A program made the position numbers and the translations under genes. From positions 3,658,001-3,722,000 of the forward strand of contig CP091064.1 in the NCBI GenBank assembly GCA_021907015.1: a stretch of DNA of 64,000 nt, in the 5' to 3' direction. This document shows positions 11,448 through 21,229 of the stretch, one piece after another; within the stretch, counting starts at the first letter, position 1, and every line of letters begins with the position of its first letter. Below the pieces are notes generated by a model. It saw only the letters and a program-made list of their open reading frames with translations, ran no database searches and had not been told where the DNA came from. This DNA is from Pectobacterium sp. PL152 (GTDB lineage: Bacteria; Pseudomonadota; Gammaproteobacteria; Enterobacterales; Enterobacteriaceae).

Positions 11448-12773
11448 TCAGAGATCCAGCACCAGAATCTTCGAGCGACGCTGGTAGTTGTACAGCGCCT
11501 GTTTTTTCTTCGGCAGCATTTCCACTTCGGCGGGTAAAAAGCCGCGTTCCTGGAACCAGTGGATGCTGTGCGTCGTCAGCACGAACAGCTTTTGCAGGCC
11601 CTGCTGACGCGCCTGAGCGGCAATGCGCATCAACAGCATATCGCCGCGCGATGAACTGCGGTAATCCGGGTGAACTGCAACGCAGGCCATTTCGCCAATG
11701 CTTTCTTCCGGGAACGGATAAAGTGCAGCGCAGGCGATGGTCAGGTTATCGCGTACCACGACGGTGAATTTGTCGATCTCCATTTCCAACTGCTCGCGCG
11801 AGCGTCTTACCAGAATGCCTTGCTCTTCCAGCGGGCGGATTAGCTCCAGAATGCCGCCGATGTCATTGATGGTCGCACGGCGAACTTGCTCGGCGCTCTC
11901 CATCACGATCTGCGTACCGATTCCGTCACGTGAGAACAGCTCCTGCAGCAGTGCACCGTCATCCTGATAGCTGATCAGATGGCTGCGGCGTACGCCGCTA
12001 CGGCAGGCCTTGACTGCACCGCGCAGGAATCTGACGGTACCAGAATGGTAATCGCCAGCCTGTTCCAACGCATCAATACGCTGCTGTGCGTCATCCGGGA
12101 ACAGCTCGGAAATGATGCTGCCTTCTTCATTGGTCACGCCCTGAGACGAGCAGAAGCCAATCATCTTCTCTGCCTTCAGCTTAATAGCGAGCTGGGTTGC
12201 GACCTCTTCCGAGGTTAAATTGAAACTTTCACCCGTGACTGAAACCGCAACCGGGCCGAGCAGGACAATCGCACCGCTATTCAGCTGGCGGTGAACCGCT
12301 TCTTCATCAATACGGCGAATGCGGCCGCTGTGGCAGTAGTCCACGCCGTCATCCACGCCAAGCGGCTGCGCGATAATAAAATTACCGCTGACGACGTTAA
12401 TGTGGGCGCCTTGCAGCGGCGTGTTGTTCAGGCTCATCGACAGTCGGGCCGTGATGTCCAACTGCAACATCCCCGCTGCCTGCTTAACCAATTCCAGCGT
12501 GGTGCTGTCGGTGATGCGGGTGTTTTTATGGTAGTGGGGCTCGTAGTGGTGCGTTGTCAGGTTGGCATCGATCTGGGGGCGAGCGCCATAAACGACCACC
12601 AGCTTGATCCCCAGACTGTGCAGCAGCCCGATATCATTTACGATGCTAGAGAAGTTGGCATGCTCAATGGCTTCGCCGCCTAACATGATGACAAACGTTT
12701 TGCCACGGTGGGCATTGATATAGGGAACTGAATGGCGGAAGCCCTGAACCAGTTCTGTACTACGTTCCTTCAC
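11448..12773 (-). CDS. argA: N-acetylglutamate synthase
   Basis: ArgA performs the first step of arginine biosynthesis, acetylating glutamate with acetyl-CoA. The N-terminal two thirds is an amino-acid-kinase-like domain ([23 protein letters not shown]) that binds arginine as feedback inhibitor. The C-terminal part is a GNAT acetyltransferase domain ([19 protein letters not shown]). I choose the GTG at 12773 as start. It matches the E. coli protein start (VKER), sits 8 bases after an AGAGGG ribosome site and gives 441 residues; an upstream in-frame ATG lacks such a site. Two ARG boxes lie directly upstream. The gene is intact in this sequence. It is followed by a hairpin shared with the convergent dehydratase. 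Confidence 0.97.
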   Translation of the reverse strand: MKERSTELVQGFRHSVPYINAHRGKTFVIMLGGEAIEHANFSSIVNDIGLLHSLGIKLVVVYGARPQIDANLTTHHYEPHYHKNTRITDSTTLELVKQAAGMLQLDITARLSMSLNNTPLQGAHINVVSGNFIIAQPLGVDDGVDYCHSGRIRRIDEEAVHRQLNSGAIVLLGPVAVSVTGESFNLTSEEVATQLAIKLKAEKMIGFCSSQGVTNEEGSIISELFPDDAQQRIDALEQAGDYHSGTVRFLRGAVKACRSGVRRSHLISYQDDGALLQELFSRDGIGTQIVMESAEQVRRATINDIGGILELIRPLEEQGILVRRSREQLEMEIDKFTVVVRDNLTIACAALYPFPEESIGEMACVAVHPDYRSSSRGDMLLMRIAAQARQQGLQKLFVLTTHSIHWFQERGFLPAEVEMLPKKKQALYNYQRRSKILVLDL

Positions 12774-12786
12774 TGCGAGCCCTCTT

Positions 12787-12821
12787 TGCATTTTTATTCG
12801 TAATTTATGTATTTTTATTCT
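12787..12821 (-). promoter_or_regulatory. Tandem ARG boxes (ArgR operator) of argA
   Basis: On the minus strand two imperfect palindromes, AGAATAAAAATACA (12821-12808) and CGAATAAAAATGCA (12800-12787), have starts exactly 21 bases apart. This is the spacing of paired 18-base ARG boxes separated by 3 bases. They resemble the consensus TGAATwwwwATTCA and sit just downstream of a TATAAA -10-like element (about 12822-12827). Arginine-loaded ArgR would repress argA here. Confidence 0.82.
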
Positions 12822-12889
12822 TTATAGCGTAAAACGCAAGAGGAAGTATTAACCAGAAAAGTCAGGATTCTGTTTCATCTTGCAACCAT

Positions 12890-13084
12890 GCCCTAAATAA
12901 TTCGAGTTGCGTGAAGGCGGCAACCGCACGAGTCCCCAGGAGCTTACATAAGTAAGTGACTGGGGTGAGCAAGGACAAATCGGCTTAGCCGATTTGAACG
13001 CCGCTTGCGGCGGCCCTTCAGGGCGAGGCTTAGAGATAAGCCGAGTATTGCCAACGCACATGCGGCTTGAAGTATGACGGGCAT
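12890..13084. repeat. ERIC repeat with internal insertion
   Basis: The argA-amiC gap contains the ERIC/IRU core CCCCAGGAGCTTACATAAG followed by AAGTAAGTGACTGGGGTGAG (12936-12970). It is flanked by the typical ends CTAAATAATTCGAGTTGC on the left and GCTTGAAGTATGACGGG on the right, which are imperfect inverted repeats of each other. A standard ERIC is about 127 bases; this copy is about 195, because 65-70 extra bases lie between GTGAGC and GCCAACGCAC (roughly 12971-13047). The extra stretch forms short hairpins such as AATCGGCTTAGCCGATT and CGCCGCTTGCGGCG. ERICs are non-autonomous and palindromic, and may affect RNA stability when transcribed. Confidence 0.9.
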
Positions 13085-13226
13085 GCAGATGATTTTTGCA
13101 TGACAGCACCGGGCAGATTCGTTAAAGTTTTTGACAATTTTTACCTTTATTCATTTTTTGATCGCTTATCCCATGCAGTAGCAAACAAAAATTCAGGATA
13201 ACGCACAGCAATCAGATCGGAGCGGC

Positions 13227-14471
13227 ATGTCTCATTCGAATCATCATCTGACTCGACGGCGTCTATTACAAAGCGCAGCAGCAACCTGGCTGTTAAGCGT
13301 AAGCGGTGTGGGGATAGCGGCGACCACACAGGTCGTTGCCGTGCGCGTCTGGCCATCCTCCGCCTATACCCGCGTCACGCTGGAATCTAATCACTCGCTG
13401 AAATATAAACAGTTTAGTCTCAGTAACCCTGAACGCATCGTGGTGGATATTGAAAATGTTCACCTGAACAGCGTATTGAAGGAAATAGCCAGCCAGTTTC
13501 AGCAGGATAACGATCCGCTGATTAAAGAGGCGCGCATCGGCCAGTTTGATAAAAGCACAGTGCGTTTGGTGCTGGAACTCAAACAGCAGGCGACGACCAA
13601 AGTCTTTACGCTGGGGCCGGTGGCTGAATTCAAGCATCGTCTGGTGCTGGATTTGTACCCTGCCGCAGGGCGCTATGACAACGAAGACGATCCGCTGCTG
13701 GCGCTGTTGGAGGATTACAACAAGGGCGATCTGGAGCGTACGCTGCCAGCAGAAGCGCCGAAAGTCGGGAAGGCAGGGCGGGATCGTCCGCTGATTATTA
13801 TGCTCGACCCCGGCCACGGCGGTGAAGATCCCGGTGCGATTGGCAAGAATAAAACGCGCGAGAAAGACATCGTGCTGCAAATTGCCCGCCGCTTGCGCAA
13901 GCTGATCGATAATGAATCCAACATGAAGGCGTATATGACGCGCAATGAAGATGTGTTCATTCCGCTGCGCGTGCGGGTGGCGAAAGCACGCAAGCAGCGT
14001 GCCGATCTGTTCATTTCGATTCATGCGGATGCGTTTACCAATCGATCGGCAAGAGGCTCGTCGGTTTTTGCACTCTCGAAGAAAGGGGCAACCAGTACCG
14101 CCGCCAGATTTCTGGCAGAAACTCAGAACGAATCGGATTTGATTGGCGGCGTGAGCATGAGCGGCGATCGCTATCTGGATCACACCATGTTCGATCTGGT
14201 GCAGACCGTCACTATCAGCGACAGTCTGAAGTTTGGTAAAGAGATCCTGAGTCGGTTGGGCAAAGTGAATCGCCTGCATAAAAACAGCGTCGATCAGGCT
14301 GGATTTGCGGTACTGAAAGCGCCGGATATTCCGTCTGTTCTGGTTGAGACGGCATTTATCAGTAATCTGGAGGAAGAGCGCAAGCTGCGCACCAGCCATT
14401 TCCAGCAGCAAATTGCCGAATCCATTTTTGCAGGCATTAAAGCTTACTTTGCCAGTCAGGCTCAGCAGTAG
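13227..14471 (+). CDS. amiC: N-acetylmuramoyl-L-alanine amidase AmiC
   Basis: AmiC is a periplasmic zinc amidase that cuts the peptide stem from murein at the division septum. The N-terminus carries a twin-arginine signal ([15 protein letters not shown]), consistent with Tat export. An AMIN domain for septal targeting spans about residues 35-140, followed by an Amidase_3 domain (about 190-410). Zinc and catalytic signatures are visible: [22 protein letters not shown] and the C-terminal VETAFISN glutamate. The length is 414 residues (E. coli 417). The gene is intact. Its position between argA and the initiator tRNA cluster is the same as in E. coli. NlpD is the known activator partner and is not in this window. 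Confidence 0.96.
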   Translation: MSHSNHHLTRRRLLQSAAATWLLSVSGVGIAATTQVVAVRVWPSSAYTRVTLESNHSLKYKQFSLSNPERIVVDIENVHLNSVLKEIASQFQQDNDPLIKEARIGQFDKSTVRLVLELKQQATTKVFTLGPVAEFKHRLVLDLYPAAGRYDNEDDPLLALLEDYNKGDLERTLPAEAPKVGKAGRDRPLIIMLDPGHGGEDPGAIGKNKTREKDIVLQIARRLRKLIDNESNMKAYMTRNEDVFIPLRVRVAKARKQRADLFISIHADAFTNRSARGSSVFALSKKGATSTAARFLAETQNESDLIGGVSMSGDRYLDHTMFDLVQTVTISDSLKFGKEILSRLGKVNRLHKNSVDQAGFAVLKAPDIPSVLVETAFISNLEEERKLRTSHFQQQIAESIFAGIKAYFASQAQQ

Positions 14472-14544
14472 TTGATGTTGCTGATATCATACGATGACCG
14501 CGCCTAACCGGCGCGGTTCAGAAGAAGTAGGTCGCGCAGAAAAC

Positions 14545-14569
14545 AAAAAGCACCCGTTAAGGTGCTTTA
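14545..14569 (-). terminator. Rho-independent terminator of the initiator tRNA operon
   Basis: Read leftward, AAAGCACC-TTAAC-GGTGCTTT-TT forms a stem of about 8 pairs with a short loop and a following T-run, 48 bases past the last tRNA gene. On the plus strand it can also serve amiC. Confidence 0.8.
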
Positions 14570-14616
14570 TCGCTGCGTTCTTAATCGAACAGAACGTAAT
14601 TGAAAATAGTCTTAAT

Positions 14617-14693
<77 letters not shown>

Positions 14694-14748
14694 TCCGTAT
14701 GACTTTCTTTACTACTTTTACTTCCCTTGATGGAAGACTCACATCAGT

Positions 14749-14825
<77 letters not shown>

Positions 14826-14893
14826 TCCGTACTAACTTTTTTACTACTGACTATCTTTACTTTCACTTTTCTTGATGGACGACTCACATCAAT

Positions 14894-14970
<77 letters not shown>

Positions 14971-14983
14971 TCCGTGGATGCGC

Positions 14984-15011
14984 ACTATACTCTCCATGAG
15001 CATTGATGCAA
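14984..15011 (-). promoter_or_regulatory. Promoter of the initiator tRNA operon
   Basis: On the minus strand, TTGCAT (-35, 15011-15006) and TATAGT (-10, 14989-14984) are separated by 16 bases. A GCGC discriminator immediately follows the -10 box. GC-rich discriminators are typical of stringently controlled tRNA promoters. The first tRNA starts about 14 bases past the -10 element. Confidence 0.8.
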
Positions 15012-15241
15012 CCTATTTCTATAAAAAGCGCGGTATTTGGTTGTCAGGTGATTGATTTACCGCCTTGTAGGTTGTTTTGTGACCGTAATGTGGCGATGGG
15101 AGGAAACCCCACCTTTTACTGTGCCGCGTGCCGAACGGCATACGCGCGATCCGTGGATTTATGTGCTGTCCCATTCCTTTCTCGATAGCCGTTTGTTATC
15201 GTTCGACGGTAAATTTTTTGATGTAAAAAGCGAGCGCAAAG

Positions 15242-16372
15242 ATGAAGGGACGGTGGGGAAAATATGTGCTGACCGCAGTGGTCATTGCCATTCTGGCAGG
15301 GTGTCAATCCAGGCCAACCGATCGCGGGCAGCAATATAAAGATGGTCACCTCAACCAGCCTCTGGAATTGGTGAATGAGCCCAATGCCAAAGGAAAACCG
15401 GTCAACGCGCGGGATTTCATGACACAGGTTTCTGAAATCCGGTCGGCGTCACCTAATTTGTATACGCGCAATAATACGACCTTTCAGGCAATTGAAAACT
15501 GGATGATGTCCGGGGCGGACACTCGCGAACTGAGCAAGTTTGGTCTGAACGCCTGGCAGATGGAAGGCGTTGATAACTTTGGTAACGTGCAGTTCACCGG
15601 TTATTACACGCCGGTATTGCAGGCGCGCCATACCCGTCAGGGGGAATTCCGCCATCCTTTATATGCCATGCCGTCAAAGGGGAAAAATAACCGTCGTTTG
15701 CCGGATCGTGCCGGCATTTATTCAGGCGCACTGGATGAGCGACTGGTTCTCGCCTGGACCAACTCGTTGGTTGATAACTTCATGATGGAAGTGCAGGGCA
15801 GCGCCTATATTGATTTTGGCGATGGGCGCCCGCTGACGTTCTTCGGCTATGCTGGCAAAAACGGCCATGCCTACCGCAGTATTGGTAAGGTGTTGATCGA
15901 CCGTGGTGAAGTCCCGCGTGAAGAGATGTCTATGCAGGCCATCCGTAAATGGGCGGAGCAGCATTCCGAGTATGAAGTGCGCGAGCTGTTTGAGCAGAAT
16001 CCTTCTTTTGTGTTCTTCAAGCCAATGATGTCTGCGCCCGTCAAAGGTGCAAGCGCCGTGCCGCTGGTGGCGAAAGCCTCCGTCGCCTCTGACCGTTCAC
16101 TGATTCCGGCAGGTACGGCTCTGTTAATGGAAGTGCCGTTGCTGGATAACGTTGGTAAATTTACTGGCAAGTATGAAATGCGCCTGATGATTGCACTGGA
16201 TGTCGGTGGTGCGATTAAAGGCCAGCACTTCGATATGTATCAGGGTATTGGGCCGGATGCGGGCCACTCGGCTGGCTTCTATAACCACTATGGACGGGTC
16301 TGGGTGTTGAAGAACGCACAAAGCAGTACGGCGAATGGATCAAGCTCGCTGTTAGTCAGTAATCCGCAATAG
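15242..16372 (+). CDS. mltA: Membrane-bound lytic murein transglycosylase A
   Basis: MltA is an outer-membrane lipoprotein that cleaves murein glycan strands with formation of 1,6-anhydromuramic ends. A lipoprotein signal peptide is visible (AVVIAILAGCQSRP, lipobox LAGC, cysteine at about residue 21). The MltA beta-barrel domain (VQFTGYYTPVLQARH) and the C-terminal 3D domain with its aspartates (LMIALDVGGAIKGQHFDMYQG) follow. The length is 376 residues (E. coli 365); the tail after VWVLKN differs from E. coli. The gene is intact. It sits next to the initiator tRNAs as in E. coli, but here its downstream neighbour is an accessory block instead of tcdA. Confidence 0.96.
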   Translation: MKGRWGKYVLTAVVIAILAGCQSRPTDRGQQYKDGHLNQPLELVNEPNAKGKPVNARDFMTQVSEIRSASPNLYTRNNTTFQAIENWMMSGADTRELSKFGLNAWQMEGVDNFGNVQFTGYYTPVLQARHTRQGEFRHPLYAMPSKGKNNRRLPDRAGIYSGALDERLVLAWTNSLVDNFMMEVQGSAYIDFGDGRPLTFFGYAGKNGHAYRSIGKVLIDRGEVPREEMSMQAIRKWAEQHSEYEVRELFEQNPSFVFFKPMMSAPVKGASAVPLVAKASVASDRSLIPAGTALLMEVPLLDNVGKFTGKYEMRLMIALDVGGAIKGQHFDMYQGIGPDAGHSAGFYNHYGRVWVLKNAQSSTANGSSSLLVSNPQ

Positions 16373-16390
16373 CCAGCCCTTTCGTTGGAT

Positions 16391-16429
16391 ATCTCAGAAG
16401 TGGCTCCTTATTCACACCACTTCTGAGAT
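16391..16429. terminator. Hairpin between convergent mltA and the DapA-family gene
   Basis: A perfect 13-base inverted repeat, ATCTCAGAAGTGG / CCACTTCTGAGAT, has a 13-base loop midway between two convergent stops. No long T-run follows, so termination efficiency is uncertain, but its placement suits a bidirectional terminator. Confidence 0.65.
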
Positions 16430-16467
16430 CAGATTCTCGCGTTTTACATGCTAAGTCACAGAAAAAT

Positions 16468-17383
16468 TCAGCTTTTAAAGCCATATTTGCTGCTCAGCCC
16501 TAATTCATTCACGATGCGAACGCCGGAATCCAACGCGTCGCCCTGTAAGCCTCGCAGTGGACGGCGCAGGCTGCCTGCCGGTAAACCTACCGCCTTCATC
16601 AATGATTTCACCGCCACGGGGTTGATAGCTGAGTAGGTGTAATGCAGCAGAGGCAATAAATGCTGATAGGCCTGACGGAAGCGTTCTGCATCCTCGCCGT
16701 TTTTCCACGGACGAGAAATTTCGGCCAATTCTGCTGGTGCGATATTGCCCGTCATATTGGCGGTCCCATGGCCCCCAGCGACATTGTTGGCACCACCAGG
16801 CCCAGATTGGGCGAGTCGCAGCACATCACCGAAACATCAGGGTTCCCTGCCAGAACCTGTGCGACCTGACCTACGCGCGTCGTGGATTCTTTATGAATGA
16901 CGTAGTTCGGATGTTTGAAAATACGCAGCAGCGACGTCCAGTGCAGGTCCGTTTTCACGCGTGGCGGGTTGTTATAGATCCCTAATGGCAAATCGGTCGC
17001 GTCTGCAACTTCCAGAAAGTAGCTTTCGATATCGCTCTCGCTGGCACAGATATAAGCGGGTGCAGCGATAATGGCACCGTCTGCGCCGTTGTCATGCGCA
17101 TAGCGAACATAGTCAATAGTGGTGTCGGTATTGTTACCGGTGCAACCGTAGAACAGCTTCATTTTGCTGGTACTGTATTGTGCAGTACGGCGGATGATTG
17201 CTTTTCTCTCGTCAGGGGACAGCATGGAAACTTCCCGGTTGATCCCATAATCAAAACCGCAGCCGTGCCGTTGTCTTCCTGGAATTTTAATAGCGCCTCA
17301 AATGCGCCGAAATCTACACTACCATCGTCATTAAAAGGCGTGATGAGGGCAACAAATGACCCTTCAATTTTTTCTCTGCTCAT
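16468..17383 (-). CDS. DapA/NanA-family Schiff-base lyase, two frameshifts; substrate unknown
   Basis: This is a class I aldolase/lyase of the dihydrodipicolinate synthase/N-acetylneuraminate lyase family. The family motifs GSTGE (residues about 50-54), GIYNNPPR (catalytic tyrosine) and VIHKEST (Schiff-base lysine) are all present in a barrel of about 305 residues. It is not the housekeeping DapA: the lysine context HKEST is unlike the DapA G(I/V)KEAT, and the neighbours are catabolic. Frames break at about 17236 (GGGAAG needs another G, giving GSTGEVSMLSP) and at about 16776 (GGGGCC needs another G, giving LGGHGTANMTG). The start at 17383 (MSREKIEG) is chosen over a longer upstream reading by family alignment. 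It lies 58 bases downstream of the TetR gene on the same strand, at the end of the ABC-transporter gene run. Confidence 0.82.
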
Positions 17384-17441
17384 GTCTGTTTCCTGTCGGT
17401 TTATGCGTACTACGGATATCAATAAAGGTCAGAACGACTGA

Positions 17442-18151
17442 CTACTCGCTATCAGTGCGGATTGAGGAGGCCTTAGTTAGCGGTGCGGCGGTAAAGCCAG
17501 CCTCGACAAAACGTAATAAGTGCGACAACACGCGGTCGTCATCGCGGTTATCACACAGCCCTTTGAGAGCAGCGCCAGACGGCCAGAACGCGGATCGGCG
17601 TCTGTTAATACGTGCATGGCGGCCCCGCGGGCAAATTCATAGCGCCAGATCACCTCTGCGCGCGACAACGCAGGTAACGCACGCGTAAAGGCATCAATAA
17701 AACGGTGGGCGACCCGATCGAACTGTGCCGAAAGCAGGGCGGTAACCTCCAAACCCGGCGTCGCACGCAGGTGCTGTAACAGGCGCACGACAATACGACC
17801 GCCGTCGGGCGTGCGTGCGGTTTTAACCAGCGGGCGTAACAGCGCATCCAGCAGCGCCGCAACGGGAAGCTCATCACCCTGATTGGTTTTCTCGACTTCA
17901 TCCAGCAGGCGCGTTCTTTCGTCATTTAGCGGGCCGAGAACATTGTCCAGCACGGCACGCAGCAATCCTTCTTTTGAACCAAAGTAATAATTCACCGACG
18001 CCACGTTTACATTGGTCGCTTCGGTGATTTCACGAATGGTCGTCAGTTCACTCCCTTTGCAGGCGAAGATAGTGATGGCTTCACGCAGGATGCGCTGTTT
18101 GATGTCTGCTTCTTTTTCTTTGCTTGGCGCTTTGGTTTTCAATAACTCCAC
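17442..18151 (-). CDS. TetR-family regulator, C-terminal frameshift
   Basis: This is a TetR-type repressor of about 236 residues. The N-terminal helix-turn-helix is AITIFACKGSELTTIREITE followed by the recognition helix region NVASVNYYFGSKEGLL (about residues 30-62), then a helical ligand-binding domain. The frame breaks at about 17564: CTCTCAAAGGGC needs another A to read LLSKGLCDNRDDDRVLSHLL and to end at 17442 with SIRTDSE. It lies between the M20 amidohydrolase (94 bases upstream) and the DapA-family lyase (58 bases downstream), all leftward, so it is probably part of the unit and regulates it. A perfect TTTAAACG-AA-CGTTTAAA palindrome at 25118-25135, in the divergent promoter region of the block, is the best operator candidate. 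The ligand is unknown. Confidence 0.85.
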
Positions 18152-18245
18152 TATGATTCATCCTTTTGACTCTTGCTCGACGTCGGGTGCGCTGCCGCCA
18201 TGCGTTGTTATGTTTAGACCGCGGGGTAATGAGCTGTCGTTCTCG

Positions 18246-19510
18246 CTATACCCTGCTATTGGTAAACTCAGTTCTTGATAAACCCAGTTCTTGATAAACC
18301 AGGGTCGCCCAATAGCGGATGCCTAATGGGATCAGGTCATCATTAAAGTCGTAGTGTGGGGTATGTAGGTGATGCACATTGGTCGCACCTTTATTGCTGC
18401 TTCCCAACATCATGAATGCGCCGGGGCGCTGCTCCAGCATGTAGGAAAAATCTTCTGCGCCCAGCAGCGGCGTCATGGCGGTTTCAACCTGATCGAGTCC
18501 AACCACTTGCGCAGCAGCGTTAACGGCGAGCTGCGTGGCATGGGTATCGTTAACCAGTGCGGGATATTGCCGTTCATAGTGCACGTCGGCCGTGGCACCA
18601 AAACCCTGTGCGGTGCTGTGCGCCAGTTCTCGCAGGCGTGTTTCCAGTAGATCGCGAACGCTCGGCGAGTAGCTCCGCCCGGTTCCCTTAAGGACGACGC
18701 TGTCGGGGATAACGTTCGGGGAATGGATGTCCCCGCCCTGAACGTGGCCGATGCTGAGCACTGCCGCCTCCATCGCTGGGACGTTGCGGCTGACGATCGT
18801 TTGCAGTCCCAGCATAAATTGTGCGGCAGGCAGCGTTGGATCGATAGAAAGGTGGACGCCTGAACCGCCGTGTCCGCCCGTACCGTGAAACGTGACCTGC
18901 CAGGTGTCGCTGGCTGCCAGCATCGGGCCGCTGCGAATCGCGAACTTACCGACCTCGATACCGGGTTTGTTGTGCAGACCAAACAGTCGGTTGCAGGGGA
19001 ATGCGGTCAGCAGGCCATCATTTAGCATCGCAAGCCCGCCGCCCAGACCTTCTTCTGCCGGTTGGAAAATAAAGTGTACGGTGCCTGTGAAATCGGGGTG
19101 CAGAGACAAATAACGTGCCGCACCCAGTAGCATGGTGGTATGTCCATCATGCCCACAGGCGTGCATTTTCCCGGCATGCACCGAGGCATACGGTAGACCT
19201 GTTTTTCACTGATGTACAGCGCATCCATGTCTGCCCGCAGGCCGATGCTGTCTTCACCGGGATAGCGGCCGCGTAGGGTTGCGACCACGCCCGTTCCGCC
19301 GATACCGGTAGTGACAGCAAGCCCCCATGCTGTCAGCTTTTCTGCCACCAACTGCGCGGTAGCAAACTCCTCGAAGCCGATTTCTGGATGTTGATGAATA
19401 TGATGACGAATCGCTATCAGCTCAGGTAAAAAATCCTGAATGACCGATTCCATCGCCGTTTGATCAATAATGGTCGATGTACTCACTTTGTGTTCACCGT
19501 GCTTATCCAT
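18246..19510 (-). CDS. M20 amidohydrolase (hippurate-hydrolase type), frameshift plus 16-base tandem duplication near 3' end
   Basis: This is a di-metal amidohydrolase of the M20D group, which removes acyl groups from N-acyl amino acids (hippurate, N-acetyl or IAA-amino acid hydrolases). Metal ligands are visible in HACGHDGHTTML (Cys and His), FIFQPAEEGLGG (Glu pair) and HLHTPHYDFND (His), with the dimerisation domain between about residues 190 and 310. The frame breaks at about 19206: GAAAAACAGG needs another A to read SEKTGLPYASVHAGKMHAC. Close to the 3' end, CAGTTCTTGATAAACC is perfectly duplicated in tandem (18269-18300), shifting the last residues. The start overlaps the ATPase stop by 8 bases, showing operon coupling. 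No signal peptide is visible, so it acts in the cytoplasm on imported substrate. The exact acyl substrate is unknown. Confidence 0.87.
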
Positions 19511-21229
19511 GAGCCTGCCTGTTTATCTGCGATGGAGACTCGGCGGTTTCATGTTGCCTGCCACCGGGGACGGCATCGATCAGTTTGCGGGTATAGGGAT
19601 GCTGTGGCTGATGCCAGATGCTGTGGTGATCGCCGCTTTCCACGCAGCGCCCGTTTTGCATCACCATGACCCGGTCGGCGATATAACGCACCACCGCGAG
19701 ATCGTGGGAAATAAACAGCAGCGACAGGCCCATTTCGTTTTTTAACTCAACCAACAGATTGAGGATCTGCGCCTGAATAGAGACATCGAGCGCAGAGACG
19801 GGCTCGTCGCAAATCACCAGCGAAGGACGTACCACCAGCGCACGGGCAATGCCGATACGCTGTCGCTGCCCGCCGGAAAACTCATGGGGATAGCGAGTCA
19901 GGCTACTTTGCGGCAGGCCAACACGCTCGATGATCGTGTTAATCGCCTGCTGTCGCTGCGAGCGATCGCCAAGGCCATGCACAATCAACGGTGTTTCAAG
20001 AATATGCTGAATGCTGTGGCGTGGATTCAGCGAGGCATAGGGATCTTGAAAGATCATCTGCACGCGCTGACGTAACGCTTTCAACTGGGATTCTTTTAAC
20101 GTGGTGATGTCTTGTCCATCAAACACGATCTGCCCGTGTGACGGTGGCAGCAGACGCAGAATGGTTTTGGACAGGGTGGATTTGCCACAGCCGGATTCGC
20201 CCACCAGACCGAGGGTTTCTCCAGGTAAAATCGTCAGCGACACATCGTCAACCGCCTGTACCTTGCCCTGCGTTGTGGAATAGTTGGTATGAATATTTTT
20301 CAGCAAAAGCAGCGGTTGCTGGTTCGTATCGGTAGCGCGGTGAATCAAACTGGGCGGCGTCAGTAGTGTAAAACCGGCGTCTTCGTCCGTCGGTACGTGA
20401 TGGATTTCCGCTAGCCGATGCGTACGATAATGCCTGTCCTGATCCATGTGTAGCGATGTCGCCAGCAGCCCGCGCGTGTAGTTGTGTTTGGGGAAAAGTG
20501 GTGTGTGGATGACTGAAACAGGTCGGCTGCCTGTGCTTCTTCTACCTTTTGCCCGGCATACATCACCGCGACGCGGTCGGCCCACTGTGCAACCAGCCCA
20601 AGATCGTGGGTAATCAGCAGCAGGCTCATCGAGAATTCACGCCGCAAATTATCCAGCAACGCCAGAATTTGTGCCTGAATGGTGACGTCCAGTGCGGTGG
20701 TCGGTTCATCGGCAATCAGCAAGCGCGGACGACAGGCCACCGCCATGGCAATCATGACACGCTGACGCTGGCCGCCAGACAGGTTATGTGGATAGTCATC
20801 CACCCGGCGTGCCGGTTCAGGGATCTTGACCAGATCCAAGAGTTCAATAGCGCGAGTCCGTGCCTGTGCAGGCGTTAGGGCTTCATGCAACCGTAGCGTT
20901 TCGCCGATCTGCTGTCCGATGGAGAGCACTGGGTTGAGTGAGGTCATCGGTTCCTGAAAAATCATCGACAGCGCATTGCCACGCAGTTGGCGCATCTTTC
21001 GATCCGATAGGGTAAGCAGATCGTGCCCGTCGAACAGAATGCGGCCACTGATTTTTCCCGGTTCGGCGACCAGTCGCATCAGGGACAGCGCCGTTGCGGA
21101 TTTACCACAGCCGGATTCACCGACCAGCGCCAGCGTTTCTCCGGCGTTAATCGTCAGGTTGAGCCCTCGAACGGCCTGATGGCCGGGAAAATCGACGCGT
21201 AAATCTTGAATATCGACCAGCGGCTTCAT
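19503..21229 (-). CDS. Peptide-type ABC importer, double ATP-binding subunit (GsiA/YejF-like), frameshifted
   Basis: Two complete ABC ATPase domains lie in succession and appear to form one protein of about 575 residues. Domain 1 has Walker [11 protein letters not shown] (about residues 36-45) and signature [15 protein letters not shown]. Domain 2 has Walker [13 protein letters not shown], signature [15 protein letters not shown] and the peptide-importer tail [15 protein letters not shown]. The frame breaks at about 20497; adding one C in the CACACCAC stretch gives [18 protein letters not shown], and the reading continues through a linker into domain 2. I see no start codon with a ribosome site ahead of domain 2, which supports fusion, as in GsiA and YejF. 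The start overlaps the permease stop (ATGA), and the stop overlaps the amidohydrolase start. It energises the adjacent permeases. Confidence 0.86.

Noticed and set aside
13293-14411. Open frame of 372 codons on the minus strand
   Set aside because: It is fully antisense to amiC and has no recognisable domain or ribosome site.
15003-15339. Two small frames between the tRNA promoter and mltA
   Set aside because: One overlaps the tRNA promoter region, the other overlaps the mltA signal peptide; neither has family features. I see nothing else in this gap.
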